From positions 1-26,146 of the forward strand of contig QAKE01000057.1 in the NCBI GenBank assembly GCA_003343995.1: a stretch of 26,146 nucleotides of DNA, given 5' to 3'. This document shows, one piece after another, positions 1-9,772 of the stretch. The notes beneath the pieces are model-generated. The model was not told the DNA's origin. It saw only the letters and a program-made list of their open reading frames with translations, and searched no databases. The position numbers and the translations under genes were made by a program. Position 1 is the first letter of the stretch, and each line of letters begins with the position of its first letter. Source of the stretch: Bacillota bacterium. GTDB taxonomy: Bacteria > Bacillota > Clostridia > Christensenellales > Borkfalkiaceae.

Positions 1-51
1 CGTACTACTCCCTTAGCAGGGGAGCCCCTTCGGCCTCTTGGGTATTTCTCC
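1..51 (-). tRNA. tRNA-Ser (anticodon GCU), 5' part only
   Basis: Read on the minus strand, the gene starts at base 51 with GGAGAAATACCC, typical of a bacterial serine tRNA. The anticodon stem-loop is CTCCC-CTGCTAA-GGGAG, which gives anticodon GCT and so reads AGC and AGU serine codons. The window begins inside the variable arm, so the long serine variable loop, T arm and acceptor 3' side are missing. A consensus promoter lies just upstream (86-114). The identification rests on the anticodon loop and overall resemblance to Firmicutes tRNA-Ser. Confidence 0.9.
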
Positions 52-85
52 GCAGTGCCGACCGCTTTATATTCAACGCTTAACT

Positions 86-114
86 ATCTTACCATATTTT
101 TATGTAATTGTCAA
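86..114 (-). promoter_or_regulatory. sigma-A promoter of the tRNA-Ser gene
   Basis: On the minus strand TTGACA (114 to 109) and TAAGAT (91 to 86) are separated by 17 bp. Transcription would start near base 79, about 28 nt before the mature tRNA 5' end. Confidence 0.75.
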
Positions 115-133
115 AATATTTTTCCAAAAAATA

Positions 134-162
134 TTGATATTTTCCCATAAAACTGTTATCAT
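134..162 (+). promoter_or_regulatory. probable promoter of the PH-domain gene
   Basis: TTGATA (134-139) and TATCAT (157-162) are separated by 17 bp. The predicted start near 169 would give a very short leader of about 12 nt that just contains the AGAGG ribosome binding site. Confidence 0.55.
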
Positions 163-180
163 AGTAAAAGAGGTATAAAA

Positions 181-828
181 ATGGCTGAATTCAACGAAAA
201 TTATTTTAAAGACGATCATTCGCCTATGGGGAGCGCCGCGATCGAGGATATGCTCGCCGAGGGGGAAAGCATTCTTTGGCGCGGAAAACCGAAAAAATCG
301 GCGTTTATCCTTTCCAGAGTGCTCAAAATGCTGCCGTTTGCGCTGATTTGGCTGGTTTTCGACGGCGGATTTATCGGCTTGATGGTGGGCTTGGATGTGT
401 TTTCGCAGATGCCGCCCGTTTTTACCGTGTTCATCTGCGTGTTTTTCGCGTTTCATCTGATTCCCGTATGGATTTGGATTTCCCACATCGTCACCGCGAA
501 CCGTCAGCATAAAAATCTGGAATACGCCTTTACCGACCGCCGCATCATCATCCGCAGCGGCGTGATCGGCGTGGACGTGAACAATCTCTATTATACCGAC
601 ATTCAAAACGTCAATCTGAAGGTCGGACTGATCGACAGATGGCTGAAGGTGGGGGATATCTACGTAAAAAGCGCCTCGCAGGCGCAGGTGCTGTGGGATA
701 TCGAGCAGCCCTATACCATCACGACGAAGCTGCAGAAAATCACGGCGGACATCAAGGCGGATATTTACTATCCCAACGCGCTGCGCCCCGCGGAAAACGA
801 AGGGTATAAAACAAATTACAAAGGATAA
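181..828 (+). CDS. PH domain-containing membrane protein (YdbS/DUF304-like)
   Basis: A 215-aa protein of the bacterial PH family (bPH2, YdbS/YdbT type). Two hydrophobic segments (about residues 49-69 and 78-100) form a membrane hairpin. The following region (about 110-195) has the family pattern of a tyrosine-rich strand, TDRRIIIRSG, then VDVNNLYYTDIQNVNL. That pattern is typical of the PH-like fold in YdbS proteins. The N-terminal motif ILWRGKPKKSAF is also usual for this family (GE..LW.G.P). The precise role of such proteins is not well known; they are membrane-associated and have been linked to envelope stress or peptide resistance in Bacillus. AAAAGAGG lies 7 nt before the ATG. The next gene starts 8 bp downstream, so an operon is likely. 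Confidence 0.75.
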   Translation: MAEFNENYFKDDHSPMGSAAIEDMLAEGESILWRGKPKKSAFILSRVLKMLPFALIWLVFDGGFIGLMVGLDVFSQMPPVFTVFICVFFAFHLIPVWIWISHIVTANRQHKNLEYAFTDRRIIIRSGVIGVDVNNLYYTDIQNVNLKVGLIDRWLKVGDIYVKSASQAQVLWDIEQPYTITTKLQKITADIKADIYYPNALRPAENEGYKTNYKG

Positions 829-836
829 AAGCGGAT

Positions 837-1676
837 ATGGAAATGTACATGCGCTTTCCCGAGTGGAGAAAAAAAGCGCTTACGCTGAGTTACGACGATA
901 ACGGAGAGCAGAACGAAAAACTGGTGGAAATTCTCAACCGTTACGGCGTGAGGTGCACGTTCAATTTAAACAGCGGCTTGTTTTCGGAAGAGGGCGCGCC
1001 CGTCAACAAAGATCTGCTTTACCGACCGATGACGGCGGCGCGCTGGGTTCGCCTTTTGGCGGATACCCCGCACGAGGTTGCCGTACACGGGCTGACGCAT
1101 CCGCACCTCGAAGAGATGAGCTTTTCTTCCGCGGCGTACGAGCTGATTGCGGACAGAGCCAACCTCGAACGGCTGTTCGGGCGGGTGATCCGCGGCATGG
1201 CGTACCCTTACGGCACGTATAACGACGAAACGGTTGCGGCGGCGAAGGCGGCGGGCGTCGTCTATTCCCGCACGGTGGAGTATACCGAAAAATACGATTT
1301 GCCTAACGACTGGCTGCGGCTGAAGGCGACGTGCCATCACAATCACCCGCGGCTGAAGGAGTTTGCGGAAAACTTTAAAAACAAACCCGTCTGGGACAAC
1401 GCGCAGCTTTTCTATCTTTGGGGGCACGCATTTGAATTCGAGCGGGACGACAACTGGAACGTGATAGAGGATTTTTGCCGAACGCTTTCGGGGAACGAAG
1501 AAATCTGGTACGCGACCAACATCGAGGTTTACGACTGCGTGAAGGCATACCGCCGCTTGCAGTTCGGCACGGATTCGAGCGTCGCGCACAATCCGTCCGC
1601 GCTGCCCGTATGGCTGGAGGTCGACGGCAGAAAAATCAAAATCGAAAGCGGCGAAACGAAACGCCTGCGGGACTGA
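837..1676 (+). CDS. polysaccharide deacetylase (NodB-like) family protein, no signal peptide
   Basis: A 279-aa protein with a carbohydrate esterase 4-like core. Motif 1 is the variant SYDDN (D20, D21) instead of the usual TFDDG. Motif 2 is HGLTH (H84, H88), matching the metal-binding HTxxH. Motif 3 is the YPYGTYND segment near residue 123, matching the RxPYG-type motif. LWGHAFEFE (about 194-202) fits the late catalytic histidine. The family removes acetyl groups from N-acetylated sugars with a divalent metal. There is no signal peptide or membrane segment, so it probably acts in the cytoplasm, unlike most peptidoglycan deacetylases. The start is ATG 837, with AAGGA 11 nt upstream inside the end of the previous gene; ATGs at 843 and 849 are alternatives. 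The substrate cannot be read from the sequence. Confidence 0.8.
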   Translation: MEMYMRFPEWRKKALTLSYDDNGEQNEKLVEILNRYGVRCTFNLNSGLFSEEGAPVNKDLLYRPMTAARWVRLLADTPHEVAVHGLTHPHLEEMSFSSAAYELIADRANLERLFGRVIRGMAYPYGTYNDETVAAAKAAGVVYSRTVEYTEKYDLPNDWLRLKATCHHNHPRLKEFAENFKNKPVWDNAQLFYLWGHAFEFERDDNWNVIEDFCRTLSGNEEIWYATNIEVYDCVKAYRRLQFGTDSSVAHNPSALPVWLEVDGRKIKIESGETKRLRD

Positions 1677-1712
1677 TTTTGCCGGTTACATAATTTTCAG
1701 GAGAAATCGAAT

Positions 1713-1919
1713 ATGTCGTTGTTATTGATGGCGACGGGGGATATCGTCGCCGTTTCCGTTGCTGGCGGGGTGATCGTCGTCGTGCTGATCGTCGCGCTTG
1801 CCGGCGGGTTCAAGGGCGCCGCCCGCGCTTGGGAAGAATTTTGGCGGAAACAAAAAGAGAAAAAAGCGAAGAAAAAAGAAAACTCCGCCGCGCCCGATAA
1901 GGAGCAGGGAGAAGAATAG
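1713..1919 (+). CDS. small single-span membrane protein, unknown function
   Basis: A 68-aa protein with one strongly hydrophobic helix (about residues 12-31, rich in Val, Ile and Ala), a short amphipathic stretch and then a very lysine-rich and acidic hydrophilic tail (KKEKKAKKK pattern). The N-out, C-in topology is inferred from the positive charges after the helix. A clear AGGAGA ribosome binding site (1699-1704) lies 8 nt before the ATG, supporting real translation. It is the last gene before a strong terminator and may belong to the operon beginning at 181. I recognise no family. Confidence 0.65.
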   Translation: MSLLLMATGDIVAVSVAGGVIVVVLIVALAGGFKGAARAWEEFWRKQKEKKAKKKENSAAPDKEQGEE

Positions 1920-1927
1920 AAAGACCG

Positions 1928-1962
1928 ACGCGCGTTTCACGAAAAGGAAACGCGCGTTTTTT
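1928..1962 (+). terminator. rho-independent terminator
   Basis: A perfect 11-bp stem pairs ACGCGCGTTTC (1928-1938) with GAAACGCGCGT (1947-1957). The loop is 8 nt and the stem is followed by a T run. It closes the 181-1919 unit. Confidence 0.85.
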
Positions 1963-2073
1963 ATGCCTGTGAGCCATTTCATGAAATGTGTTTTTTATGC
2001 CCGCCGCGCCCTTCCGGTTTTGTAAACGGGTAATAAAAATAAGGGAAACGGGCACAATAATATCGGTGTTATT

Positions 2074-2445
2074 ATGCTGGATAAACGTACGGGGGCGCTG
2101 CTCAACGCGCTCAACGCGCTGTGCGAAAACGGCGCGTACAAAATCCTTTCGATGGAGGACATACTCGAAAAGATGCCGACGAACCTATACGTCGCGGAGG
2201 AGGACGTCCGCAACGGGCTGAGCGCCCTGCGGGAACGGGAGTTTATCCGCGTGAAGTACGAGGACGAGCGGGAGTTCTGCCTGTGCACCCTGCCCAAAGG
2301 GCGGTTTATTTACGAAAGCAAAAACGAAGAAAGGGAAGAGGAGGAAAAAACGCGCAGAAAGTGCTTTATATACGGCTTTTTCGGCGCGCTGGTCGGCGGA
2401 CTGTTCGCTGCGCTCGCGGCGGCGCTGGTTCTGCTGTTCGTCTGA
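2074..2445 (+). CDS. small protein with winged-helix-like domain and C-terminal membrane helix (copy 1)
   Basis: A 123-aa protein. Residues 1-80 are a soluble alpha/beta region ending in strand-like segments (FIRVKY, EFCLCTL) that suggest a small winged-helix fold. A charged linker (EEREEEEKTRRK) follows, and a single hydrophobic helix (about 98-122) forms the extreme C terminus, as in tail-anchored proteins. It is paralogous to the next gene (2455-2814): both share the patterns NAL/NAI...C...LS.(D/E)DIL and a C.(T/I)L...G..Y strand before the anchor. No good ribosome binding site precedes ATG 2074, so initiation is uncertain. I recognise no named family; a DNA- or protein-binding role at the membrane is speculation. 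Confidence 0.6.
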   Translation: MLDKRTGALLNALNALCENGAYKILSMEDILEKMPTNLYVAEEDVRNGLSALREREFIRVKYEDEREFCLCTLPKGRFIYESKNEEREEEEKTRRKCFIYGFFGALVGGLFAALAAALVLLFV

Positions 2446-2454
2446 AAAAAGAAT

Positions 2455-2814
2455 ATGCTTACCAAAAACGAAGATAAAATCATGAACGCGATATACGGGG
2501 CGTGTACGGGGAAAACCTGCTGTCTGCTGAGCCCCGACGATATCCTTTCCATGGCGGGCGTGCGCGGCGCGGTGGGGTACGGCGCCCTCGATAAGATTTT
2601 GCAGGCGCTGGAATACGACGATTATTTCGAGCTGATTTTGTCCGATAGAAGGGGGGAAAAGGTGTACTGCATCACGCTGAAAGAACGCGGGCTTTCCTAT
2701 CGACGGCAAAAGGTGATGGCAAAGCGCAATCTCGGCTATCGGCTGGCGGTGACGGTGGCGTTCGCCTTTCTCAGTTTCCTTTTGGGGCTGCTGCTCAAGG
2801 CGATTTTCACATAA
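2455..2814 (+). CDS. small protein with winged-helix-like domain and C-terminal membrane helix (copy 2)
   Basis: A 119-aa paralogue of the preceding protein with the same layout. There is a soluble N-terminal region (about 1-85) with LSPDDIL matching LSMEDIL of copy 1, a basic linker (YRRQKVMAKR) and a C-terminal hydrophobic helix (about 95-117). It starts 9 bp after the stop of copy 1 with only a weak A-rich ribosome binding site, so translational coupling is likely. The basic rather than acidic linker is the main difference between the copies. The function is unknown. The following gene, uvrB, has its own promoter, so the pair need not be related to DNA repair. Confidence 0.6.
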   Translation: MLTKNEDKIMNAIYGACTGKTCCLLSPDDILSMAGVRGAVGYGALDKILQALEYDDYFELILSDRRGEKVYCITLKERGLSYRRQKVMAKRNLGYRLAVTVAFAFLSFLLGLLLKAIFT

Positions 2815-2825
2815 TCGAAAAACTG

Positions 2826-2839
2826 CAAACATTTGTTTG
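2826..2839. promoter_or_regulatory. LexA/DinR-like operator upstream of uvrB
   Basis: CAAACATTTGTTTG has perfect 5-bp inverted arms around a 4-bp centre. It matches the Firmicutes SOS box pattern GAACnnnnGTTC/T except for the outer G. It overlaps the -35 element of the uvrB promoter, the right place for a repressor. uvrBA are classical SOS genes, which supports the reading. Confidence 0.6.
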
Positions 2840-2866
2840 ACAAAAGCGCGCCGCGAATGGTAAAAT
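2837..2866 (+). promoter_or_regulatory. sigma-A promoter of uvrBA (extended -10)
   Basis: TTGACA (2837-2842) and TAAAAT (2861-2866) are 18 bp apart. A TGG triplet just before the -10 gives the extended TGn motif. Transcription should begin near 2873. Confidence 0.8.
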
Positions 2867-2886
2867 AGTTACGTATAAAGGACGCT

Positions 2887-4854
<1,968 letters not shown>

Positions 4855-4857
4855 ATT

Positions 4858-7689
4858 ATGCAGCAATATATCACGATCAAAGGCGCGCGGGAAAACAATC
4901 TTAAAAACGTGGATTTACAGATACCGCGCGATAAGCTGGTGGTGTTCACCGGACTTTCCGGCAGCGGGAAATCCACTCTCGCGTTTGAAACGATTTTCGC
5001 CGAAGGGCAGCGGCGGTACATGGAGAGCCTGTCGAGCTACGCGCGGCAGTTTTTGGGGCAGATGGAAAAACCGGACGTGGACAGCATCGACGGGCTTTCT
5101 CCCGCCATTTCCATCGACCAGAAAACCACCTCCAAAAACCCCCGCTCCACCGTGGGCACGGTGACGGAAATCTACGATTATTTCCGTCTGCTTTTCGCGC
5201 GGGCGGGCGTTCCGCACTGTCCGCAGTGCGGCAGGGAAATCAAGCGGCAGACGGTGGATAACATCGTCGATAAAATCGCCGAAAGCGAAACGGGCAGCAA
5301 GGTGGTGGTGAAAGCCCCCGTCGTGCGCGGCAGAAAAGGGGAGTATTCCAAACAGCTGGAAGGCTACCGCAAGGCGGGCTACGTGCGCGCGGAAATCGAC
5401 GGCACGGTGTACGATCTGGGCGAGGATATCAAGCTCGATAAAAACATAAAGCACAACATTTCCGTGGTCATCGACCGCGTCATCGTAAAGGAAGGCGTCG
5501 TCAAGCGGCTGACCGACAGCGTGGAAAGCGCGCTCAAGCTCGCCGAGGGGCTGGTGCTCGTCGAAATCAACGGGGAAAACGAACTGTTTTCCACCAACTA
5601 CGCATGCCCCGACTGCGGCATCAGCATCGAGGAAATCGAGCCGCGCCTCTTTTCCTTCAATAACCCCTTCGGCGCGTGCCCCGTCTGTCACGGTCTGGGG
5701 TACCGTCAGGAAATCGATCCCGCGCTCATCTGCCGCGATCCCGAAAAGAGCTTGAGGCAGGGCGCGATGACGATATCGGGCTGGAATCTCGATACCGGCA
5801 AGATGAGCGAAATGTACTTTTCCGCTCTCGCGGCGCATTACGGCTTTTCCCTCGATACGCCCGTCAAGGACCTGCCGAAGGAAGTTATCGACATTCTCCT
5901 TTACGGTAACAACGGCGAAAAAATCAAGATGGACTATAAAACCCACACCTTTTCGGGGAGTTACAATTCCTCGTGGGAGGGGATTATCCCGAATCTGAGC
6001 CGCCGTTACCGCGAAACGACGAGCGATTTCACCAAAATGGAAATCGAGCGGTACATGACGAGCATCCCCTGCGACGAATGTCACGGCAGGCGGCTGAAAA
6101 AGGAGGCGCTCGCCGTTACGGTGGGGGGCAAAAACATCGCCGAGCTCACCGAAATGCCCATCGATAAGCTCTATGAATTTCTCGAGGGGCTGACCTTCGG
6201 CAAAACCGAAAGCATCATCGCCGCGCCCATTTTAAAAGAAATCCGCGCGCGGCTGCAATTTCTGCGGGACGTGGGGCTCAACTATCTCACCCTCGCGCGG
6301 AATGCAGGCTCGCTTTCCGGCGGAGAGGCGCAGAGAATCCGCCTCGCCACGCAGATCGGCAGCGGGCTGACGGGGGTGCTGTATATCCTCGACGAGCCGA
6401 GCATCGGTCTGCATCAGCGGGACAACGAAAAACTGCTCGGCACCCTCAAGCGCCTGCGCGATCTGGGCAACACCCTCATCGTGGTGGAGCACGACGAGGA
6501 TACCATGCGCGCCGCCGATTATATCGTCGATATCGGTCGCTTTGCCGGCGTGCACGGCGGCGAAGTCGTGGCGACGGGCACGGCGGAGGAGATCATGCAA
6601 AACCCGCTGTCCATCACCGGCGATTTCCTTGCGGGACGGCGGAAAATAGACGTGCCCGCGGTGCGCAAAAAACCGGACGGCAGATGGCTGGAGGTGTTCG
6701 GCGCGCGGCAGAATAACTTGAAAAGCGCGAACGTGAAATTCCCCGTCGGGCTGATTACGGCGGTCACGGGGGTATCGGGCAGCGGCAAGAGCTCGCTGGT
6801 CAACGAAATCGTCTATCCCGAACTCGCCGCGAAGCTAAACGGCGCGAAACTGCGGGGGGGCGCGTTCGATAAAATCGAGGGGCTGGAATATTTCGATAAG
6901 GTCATCGCCATCGATCAGTCGCCCATCGGCAGAACGCCGCGCAGCAATCCCGCCACCTACACGGGGGTGTTCACCCTCATCCGCGTGCTCTTTGCCGCCA
7001 CGCTGGACGCGAAGGAGCGCGGGTATAAATCGGGCAGATTTTCCTTTAACGTGGCGGGCGGACGGTGCGAAAACTGCTCGGGCGACGGCATCATCAAAAT
7101 CGAAATGCATTTTTTGCCCGACGTGTACGTGCCCTGCGAGGTGTGCCACGGCACGCGTTACAATCGCGAAACCCTGCAGGTGAAATACAAGGGCAAGAGC
7201 ATCAGCGACGTGCTGAACATGACGGTGGACGAGGCGGTGGAGTTTTTTGCGCCCGTGCCCTCCATCTACAATAAAATCAAAACGCTGCAGGACGTGGGGC
7301 TGGGGTATATCCGTTTGGGGCAGTCCTCCACCACGCTGTCGGGCGGGGAGGCGCAGCGCGTAAAGCTCGCCACCGAGCTTTCCAAACGCCCCACGGGCAA
7401 AACGCTGTATATCCTCGACGAGCCGACGACGGGGCTGCATTCCTACGACGTGGCGAAGCTTTGCGACATTCTTTCCCGTTTACGGGAAGGGGGAAACACC
7501 GTCATCGTCATCGAACACAATCTCGACGTCATCAAAACGGCGGATTATATCGTCGATATGGGTCCCGAGGGCGGCGACGGCGGCGGCACGGTGGTCGCCT
7601 GCGGTTCGCCGGAGGAAGTGGCGCTCGTGCCCGAAAGCCGTACGGGCGTATTCCTGAAAAAAATCCTGTCGGCGGAAGAAAATTTATAA
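4858..7689 (+). CDS. uvrA: excinuclease ABC subunit UvrA
   Basis: UvrA is the ATP-dependent damage sensor that loads UvrB onto damaged DNA. The 943-aa length is full for the family. Walker A motifs are at 32-40 (GLSGSGKST) and about 638-646 (GVSGSGKSS). ABC signature LSGGEAQR motifs are at 486-493 and from 827. Cysteine pairs form the expected zinc sites: C121/C124, the pair set C250-C253 and C274-C277, and C737-C740 with C760-C763. Both Walker B segments (YILDEPSIGLH and YILDEPTTGLH) are intact. AAAAGGA lies within the last codons of uvrB, 9 nt before the ATG, so the two genes are co-transcribed and probably coupled. No damage to any motif is seen. Confidence 0.98.
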   Translation: MQQYITIKGARENNLKNVDLQIPRDKLVVFTGLSGSGKSTLAFETIFAEGQRRYMESLSSYARQFLGQMEKPDVDSIDGLSPAISIDQKTTSKNPRSTVGTVTEIYDYFRLLFARAGVPHCPQCGREIKRQTVDNIVDKIAESETGSKVVVKAPVVRGRKGEYSKQLEGYRKAGYVRAEIDGTVYDLGEDIKLDKNIKHNISVVIDRVIVKEGVVKRLTDSVESALKLAEGLVLVEINGENELFSTNYACPDCGISIEEIEPRLFSFNNPFGACPVCHGLGYRQEIDPALICRDPEKSLRQGAMTISGWNLDTGKMSEMYFSALAAHYGFSLDTPVKDLPKEVIDILLYGNNGEKIKMDYKTHTFSGSYNSSWEGIIPNLSRRYRETTSDFTKMEIERYMTSIPCDECHGRRLKKEALAVTVGGKNIAELTEMPIDKLYEFLEGLTFGKTESIIAAPILKEIRARLQFLRDVGLNYLTLARNAGSLSGGEAQRIRLATQIGSGLTGVLYILDEPSIGLHQRDNEKLLGTLKRLRDLGNTLIVVEHDEDTMRAADYIVDIGRFAGVHGGEVVATGTAEEIMQNPLSITGDFLAGRRKIDVPAVRKKPDGRWLEVFGARQNNLKSANVKFPVGLITAVTGVSGSGKSSLVNEIVYPELAAKLNGAKLRGGAFDKIEGLEYFDKVIAIDQSPIGRTPRSNPATYTGVFTLIRVLFAATLDAKERGYKSGRFSFNVAGGRCENCSGDGIIKIEMHFLPDVYVPCEVCHGTRYNRETLQVKYKGKSISDVLNMTVDEAVEFFAPVPSIYNKIKTLQDVGLGYIRLGQSSTTLSGGEAQRVKLATELSKRPTGKTLYILDEPTTGLHSYDVAKLCDILSRLREGGNTVIVIEHNLDVIKTADYIVDMGPEGGDGGGTVVACGSPEEVALVPESRTGVFLKKILSAEENL

Positions 7690-7699
7690 AAACTCCAAT

Positions 7700-7717
7700 A
7701 AACCGCGCGCGCGGTTT
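7700..7717. other. 18-bp perfect palindrome between uvrA and the sigma gene
   Basis: AAACCGCG-CG-CGCGGTTT is followed by TGTTAAAT rather than a true T run. It may be a weak terminator or attenuator after uvrA, or a protein-binding site. No clear sigma-A promoter is seen between it and the next start codon. Confidence 0.4.
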
Positions 7718-7747
7718 GTTAAATATACGGAAGAAAGGGACAGAACG

Positions 7748-8272
7748 TTGGGCAACTTAAAACTGAACGCGTATGCCGCGCGGATGAAAAACGGCGACGG
7801 GGAGGCGTTCGCGCTCTTATACGAGAGTACGAAAAAGGGCGTGTTCTCCTCGATTTACGCCATTACGCGGGATTATGAAGTGTCCGAAGAACTGATGCAG
7901 GATACTTACATAAAGGTCAAACAGAACATCTCGCGCTATGAGGATGGAAATTTTTCCGCGTGGCTGTTGCAAATCGCGCGAAACCTCGCGCTCAATCACG
8001 TAAAGCGTGCGAAGCGGGAGGTTTTCGTGGAGAGCGGAACTCCCGAAACGGGGGAATATACGATAAACGAAGAGGGTACGCCCGTGCTCAACGCCGTGAA
8101 GGCGGCGCTCGGGGCGGAGGAGGCGGAAATCGTCATTCTGCACGCGGTGAGCGGATACAAGCACCGCGAAATCGCGAAGATGTTGGGAAAACCGCTCGGA
8201 ACGGTGACGTGGACGTACAATAACGCCGTGAAAAAACTGCAAAAATATCTCGCAAAGGAGGAACGGGTGTGA
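7748..8272 (+). CDS. RNA polymerase sigma-70 family (ECF-like) sigma factor
   Basis: A 174-aa sigma factor with only regions 2 and 4, the ECF architecture. Region 2 (about residues 18-88) includes EELMQDTYIKV and the -10-binding FSAWLLQIARNLALNHVKR helix. Region 4 (about 118-170) carries the helix-turn-helix HREIAKMLGKPLGTVTWTY for -35 recognition, with KPLGTVTWTYNNAVKKL resembling the usual xPxGTVkSRlxRArkkL pattern. The start is TTG at 7748, chosen because AGAAAGGGA (7732-7740) lies 7 nt upstream. The stop overlaps the next gene by 4 bp (GTGA), the classic arrangement of a sigma factor with its membrane anti-sigma factor. Its regulon is unknown; the lipoprotein gene at 9773 is a possible target. 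Confidence 0.88.
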   Translation: MGNLKLNAYAARMKNGDGEAFALLYESTKKGVFSSIYAITRDYEVSEELMQDTYIKVKQNISRYEDGNFSAWLLQIARNLALNHVKRAKREVFVESGTPETGEYTINEEGTPVLNAVKAALGAEEAEIVILHAVSGYKHREIAKMLGKPLGTVTWTYNNAVKKLQKYLAKEERV

Positions 8273-9624
8273 AAAAGAAAGATATCGTCAGACAACTGAA
8301 CAGCGAATTCGACCGCATTACGCCCTCGATGAGCGAGCGGGTGGAACGCGAGCCGATTGCGGCGCTCGTTCCCGAATTGCAGACGGCGCCCGCGGCGGCG
8401 GGCGGCGGACGCGCGCCCTTTTTCACCGCGAAACGGACCGCCGCGCTGGCGGTTGCCGCGCTGCTGCTCGTCGCCGCCGTCGTGCTGTTGATCGCGTTGC
8501 CGCTTACGGGCAAGTATCTGGTGAGCGACAGCTACATTTCCATGCGGATCGGCACGCCCGTCGTCCGTACGACGGCGTTTTCGTCGTCCGAGCCGAAAGC
8601 CGCGTCCGCGCATACTTCCTTTTATATCGTTGCGGACAGCGACGGCAACGTTTCCAAAATAACGGCGGGGGACCGAAGCGCGGAGATTTTGCTCGCGGGG
8701 ATTTCCGCGGCGTATGCCGCGAAGGGCGAAACCTTTATCGGAAAGCCGCAGGCAGAGCTGGTGGACGTGCTTGCGAAAGCCTGTAATTCCTTGGGGTATT
8801 TCGGCACGGACGGCGCGCTGTACATGACGAGCGTCAGTGTTCGCGGCGACAATGTTTCCCGCAAGCTCGCCGAAGAATTGGGCGCGACGGCGCGCGCGGC
8901 GGCGGGCGGCGTTGCCGTCACGTCTGAGTTTGCGGGCAAGGAAAAATTGCAGTCGGAGCTGGGCGTCAACGGCGATTACGATTTGAACGCGCTGCTCGAA
9001 ATCGCGTACGGCAAGGGCGGTTTTTTGCAGGAGAGCGCGGAAGCGATGTTTTCCGCCGGCGGCTCCGCCGAAGCGTACAACGCGTATGTTTTCGAATTGA
9101 TCGAGGAATATTTCGAACTGCTGGAGGACCGCGCCGAGGCGATCGGGGAACTTGACGAAATATGCGAGGAGATCCGCGCCGAATCGTTGAAAAATCTCTT
9201 TAACGATATCATCGTAAACGGCAAACTCAATCCCGCGATCGAAATCGACGGGGATTTGAAAGACGAATTTGAGGAGGGAATGTTCGCCTGCGCCGAAACG
9301 GGTTTCGTTCCGCAGAGCGACGCGGAGCTGACGGCGTGGAACGATTTTTTCCGCCTGCTCGAACCGCAGTTTGAATGGATCGAGGAAAAGCTGGAGGAAA
9401 TCGAGGAAAAACTTTCGGATTTCGCAAAGGTGATCGACGAAATCGTCAAGGGTATCGAAGATCTGTTCGTCGATTCTTCGGAAAAGCTGGAAAGTTTGCG
9501 CGCGGAATGGCAGACATGGAAGGGCGACGTCGATCCGTCGGGCTTTGACGATCCGGAAGATTATATCGAAAAGATGACAGAGGCGTTCGAGAGGGAATTT
9601 AAACGCCTTTGGAACGCCAAATAA
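8269..9624 (+). CDS. putative membrane anti-sigma factor with degenerate RsgI-like extracellular domain
   Basis: A 451-aa single-pass membrane protein. Residues 1-55 are cytoplasmic and could bind the sigma factor. A transmembrane helix spans about 57-79. The outside begins with SYISMRIG (88-95) and, after an insertion, DGNVSKITAGDRSAEILLAG (about 125-144), aligning with SYVALDIN and KVISVRALNKDAEILLYG of the lipoprotein encoded at 9773. This fold is the RsgI middle domain, but the Asn-Pro of the family's DINPS motif is replaced by Gly-Thr here. The remainder is acidic and helical, with a coiled-coil-like EEKLEEIEEKL segment near 365-375. The start is GTG 8269, overlapping the sigma stop by 4 bp, with a perfect AAAGGAGG 7 nt upstream. 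The anti-sigma role is inferred from position and layout; the N terminus does not resemble the classical RsgI N domain. Confidence 0.7.
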   Translation: MKKKDIVRQLNSEFDRITPSMSERVEREPIAALVPELQTAPAAAGGGRAPFFTAKRTAALAVAALLLVAAVVLLIALPLTGKYLVSDSYISMRIGTPVVRTTAFSSSEPKAASAHTSFYIVADSDGNVSKITAGDRSAEILLAGISAAYAAKGETFIGKPQAELVDVLAKACNSLGYFGTDGALYMTSVSVRGDNVSRKLAEELGATARAAAGGVAVTSEFAGKEKLQSELGVNGDYDLNALLEIAYGKGGFLQESAEAMFSAGGSAEAYNAYVFELIEEYFELLEDRAEAIGELDEICEEIRAESLKNLFNDIIVNGKLNPAIEIDGDLKDEFEEGMFACAETGFVPQSDAELTAWNDFFRLLEPQFEWIEEKLEEIEEKLSDFAKVIDEIVKGIEDLFVDSSEKLESLRAEWQTWKGDVDPSGFDDPEDYIEKMTEAFEREFKRLWNAK

Positions 9625-9649
9625 AAGGTATATAATAGATTATGTTTTT

Positions 9650-9690
9650 ATCCGCCGCCCGCGATTTGCGGGCGGCGGATTTAATTTTTT
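9650..9690 (+). terminator. strong rho-independent terminator of the sigma operon
   Basis: A perfect 13-bp stem pairs ATCCGCCGCCCGC (9650-9662) with GCGGGCGGCGGAT (9668-9680) around the loop GATTT, followed by TTAATTTTTT. It separates the sigma/anti-sigma pair from the lipoprotein gene. Confidence 0.93.
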
Positions 9691-9772
9691 AAAAAAATTT
9701 TTTATTTTTCCCAATAAAAGAGCAAGGAAGGTTGTTTAATAGGTGTAAAAACAAAAAACAAGGAGCAAAAAA

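Noticed and set aside
9609..9636. TATAAT at 9631-9636 as a promoter for the lipoprotein gene
   Set aside because: The -35 is poor, and any transcript would run immediately into the strong terminator at 9650-9690.
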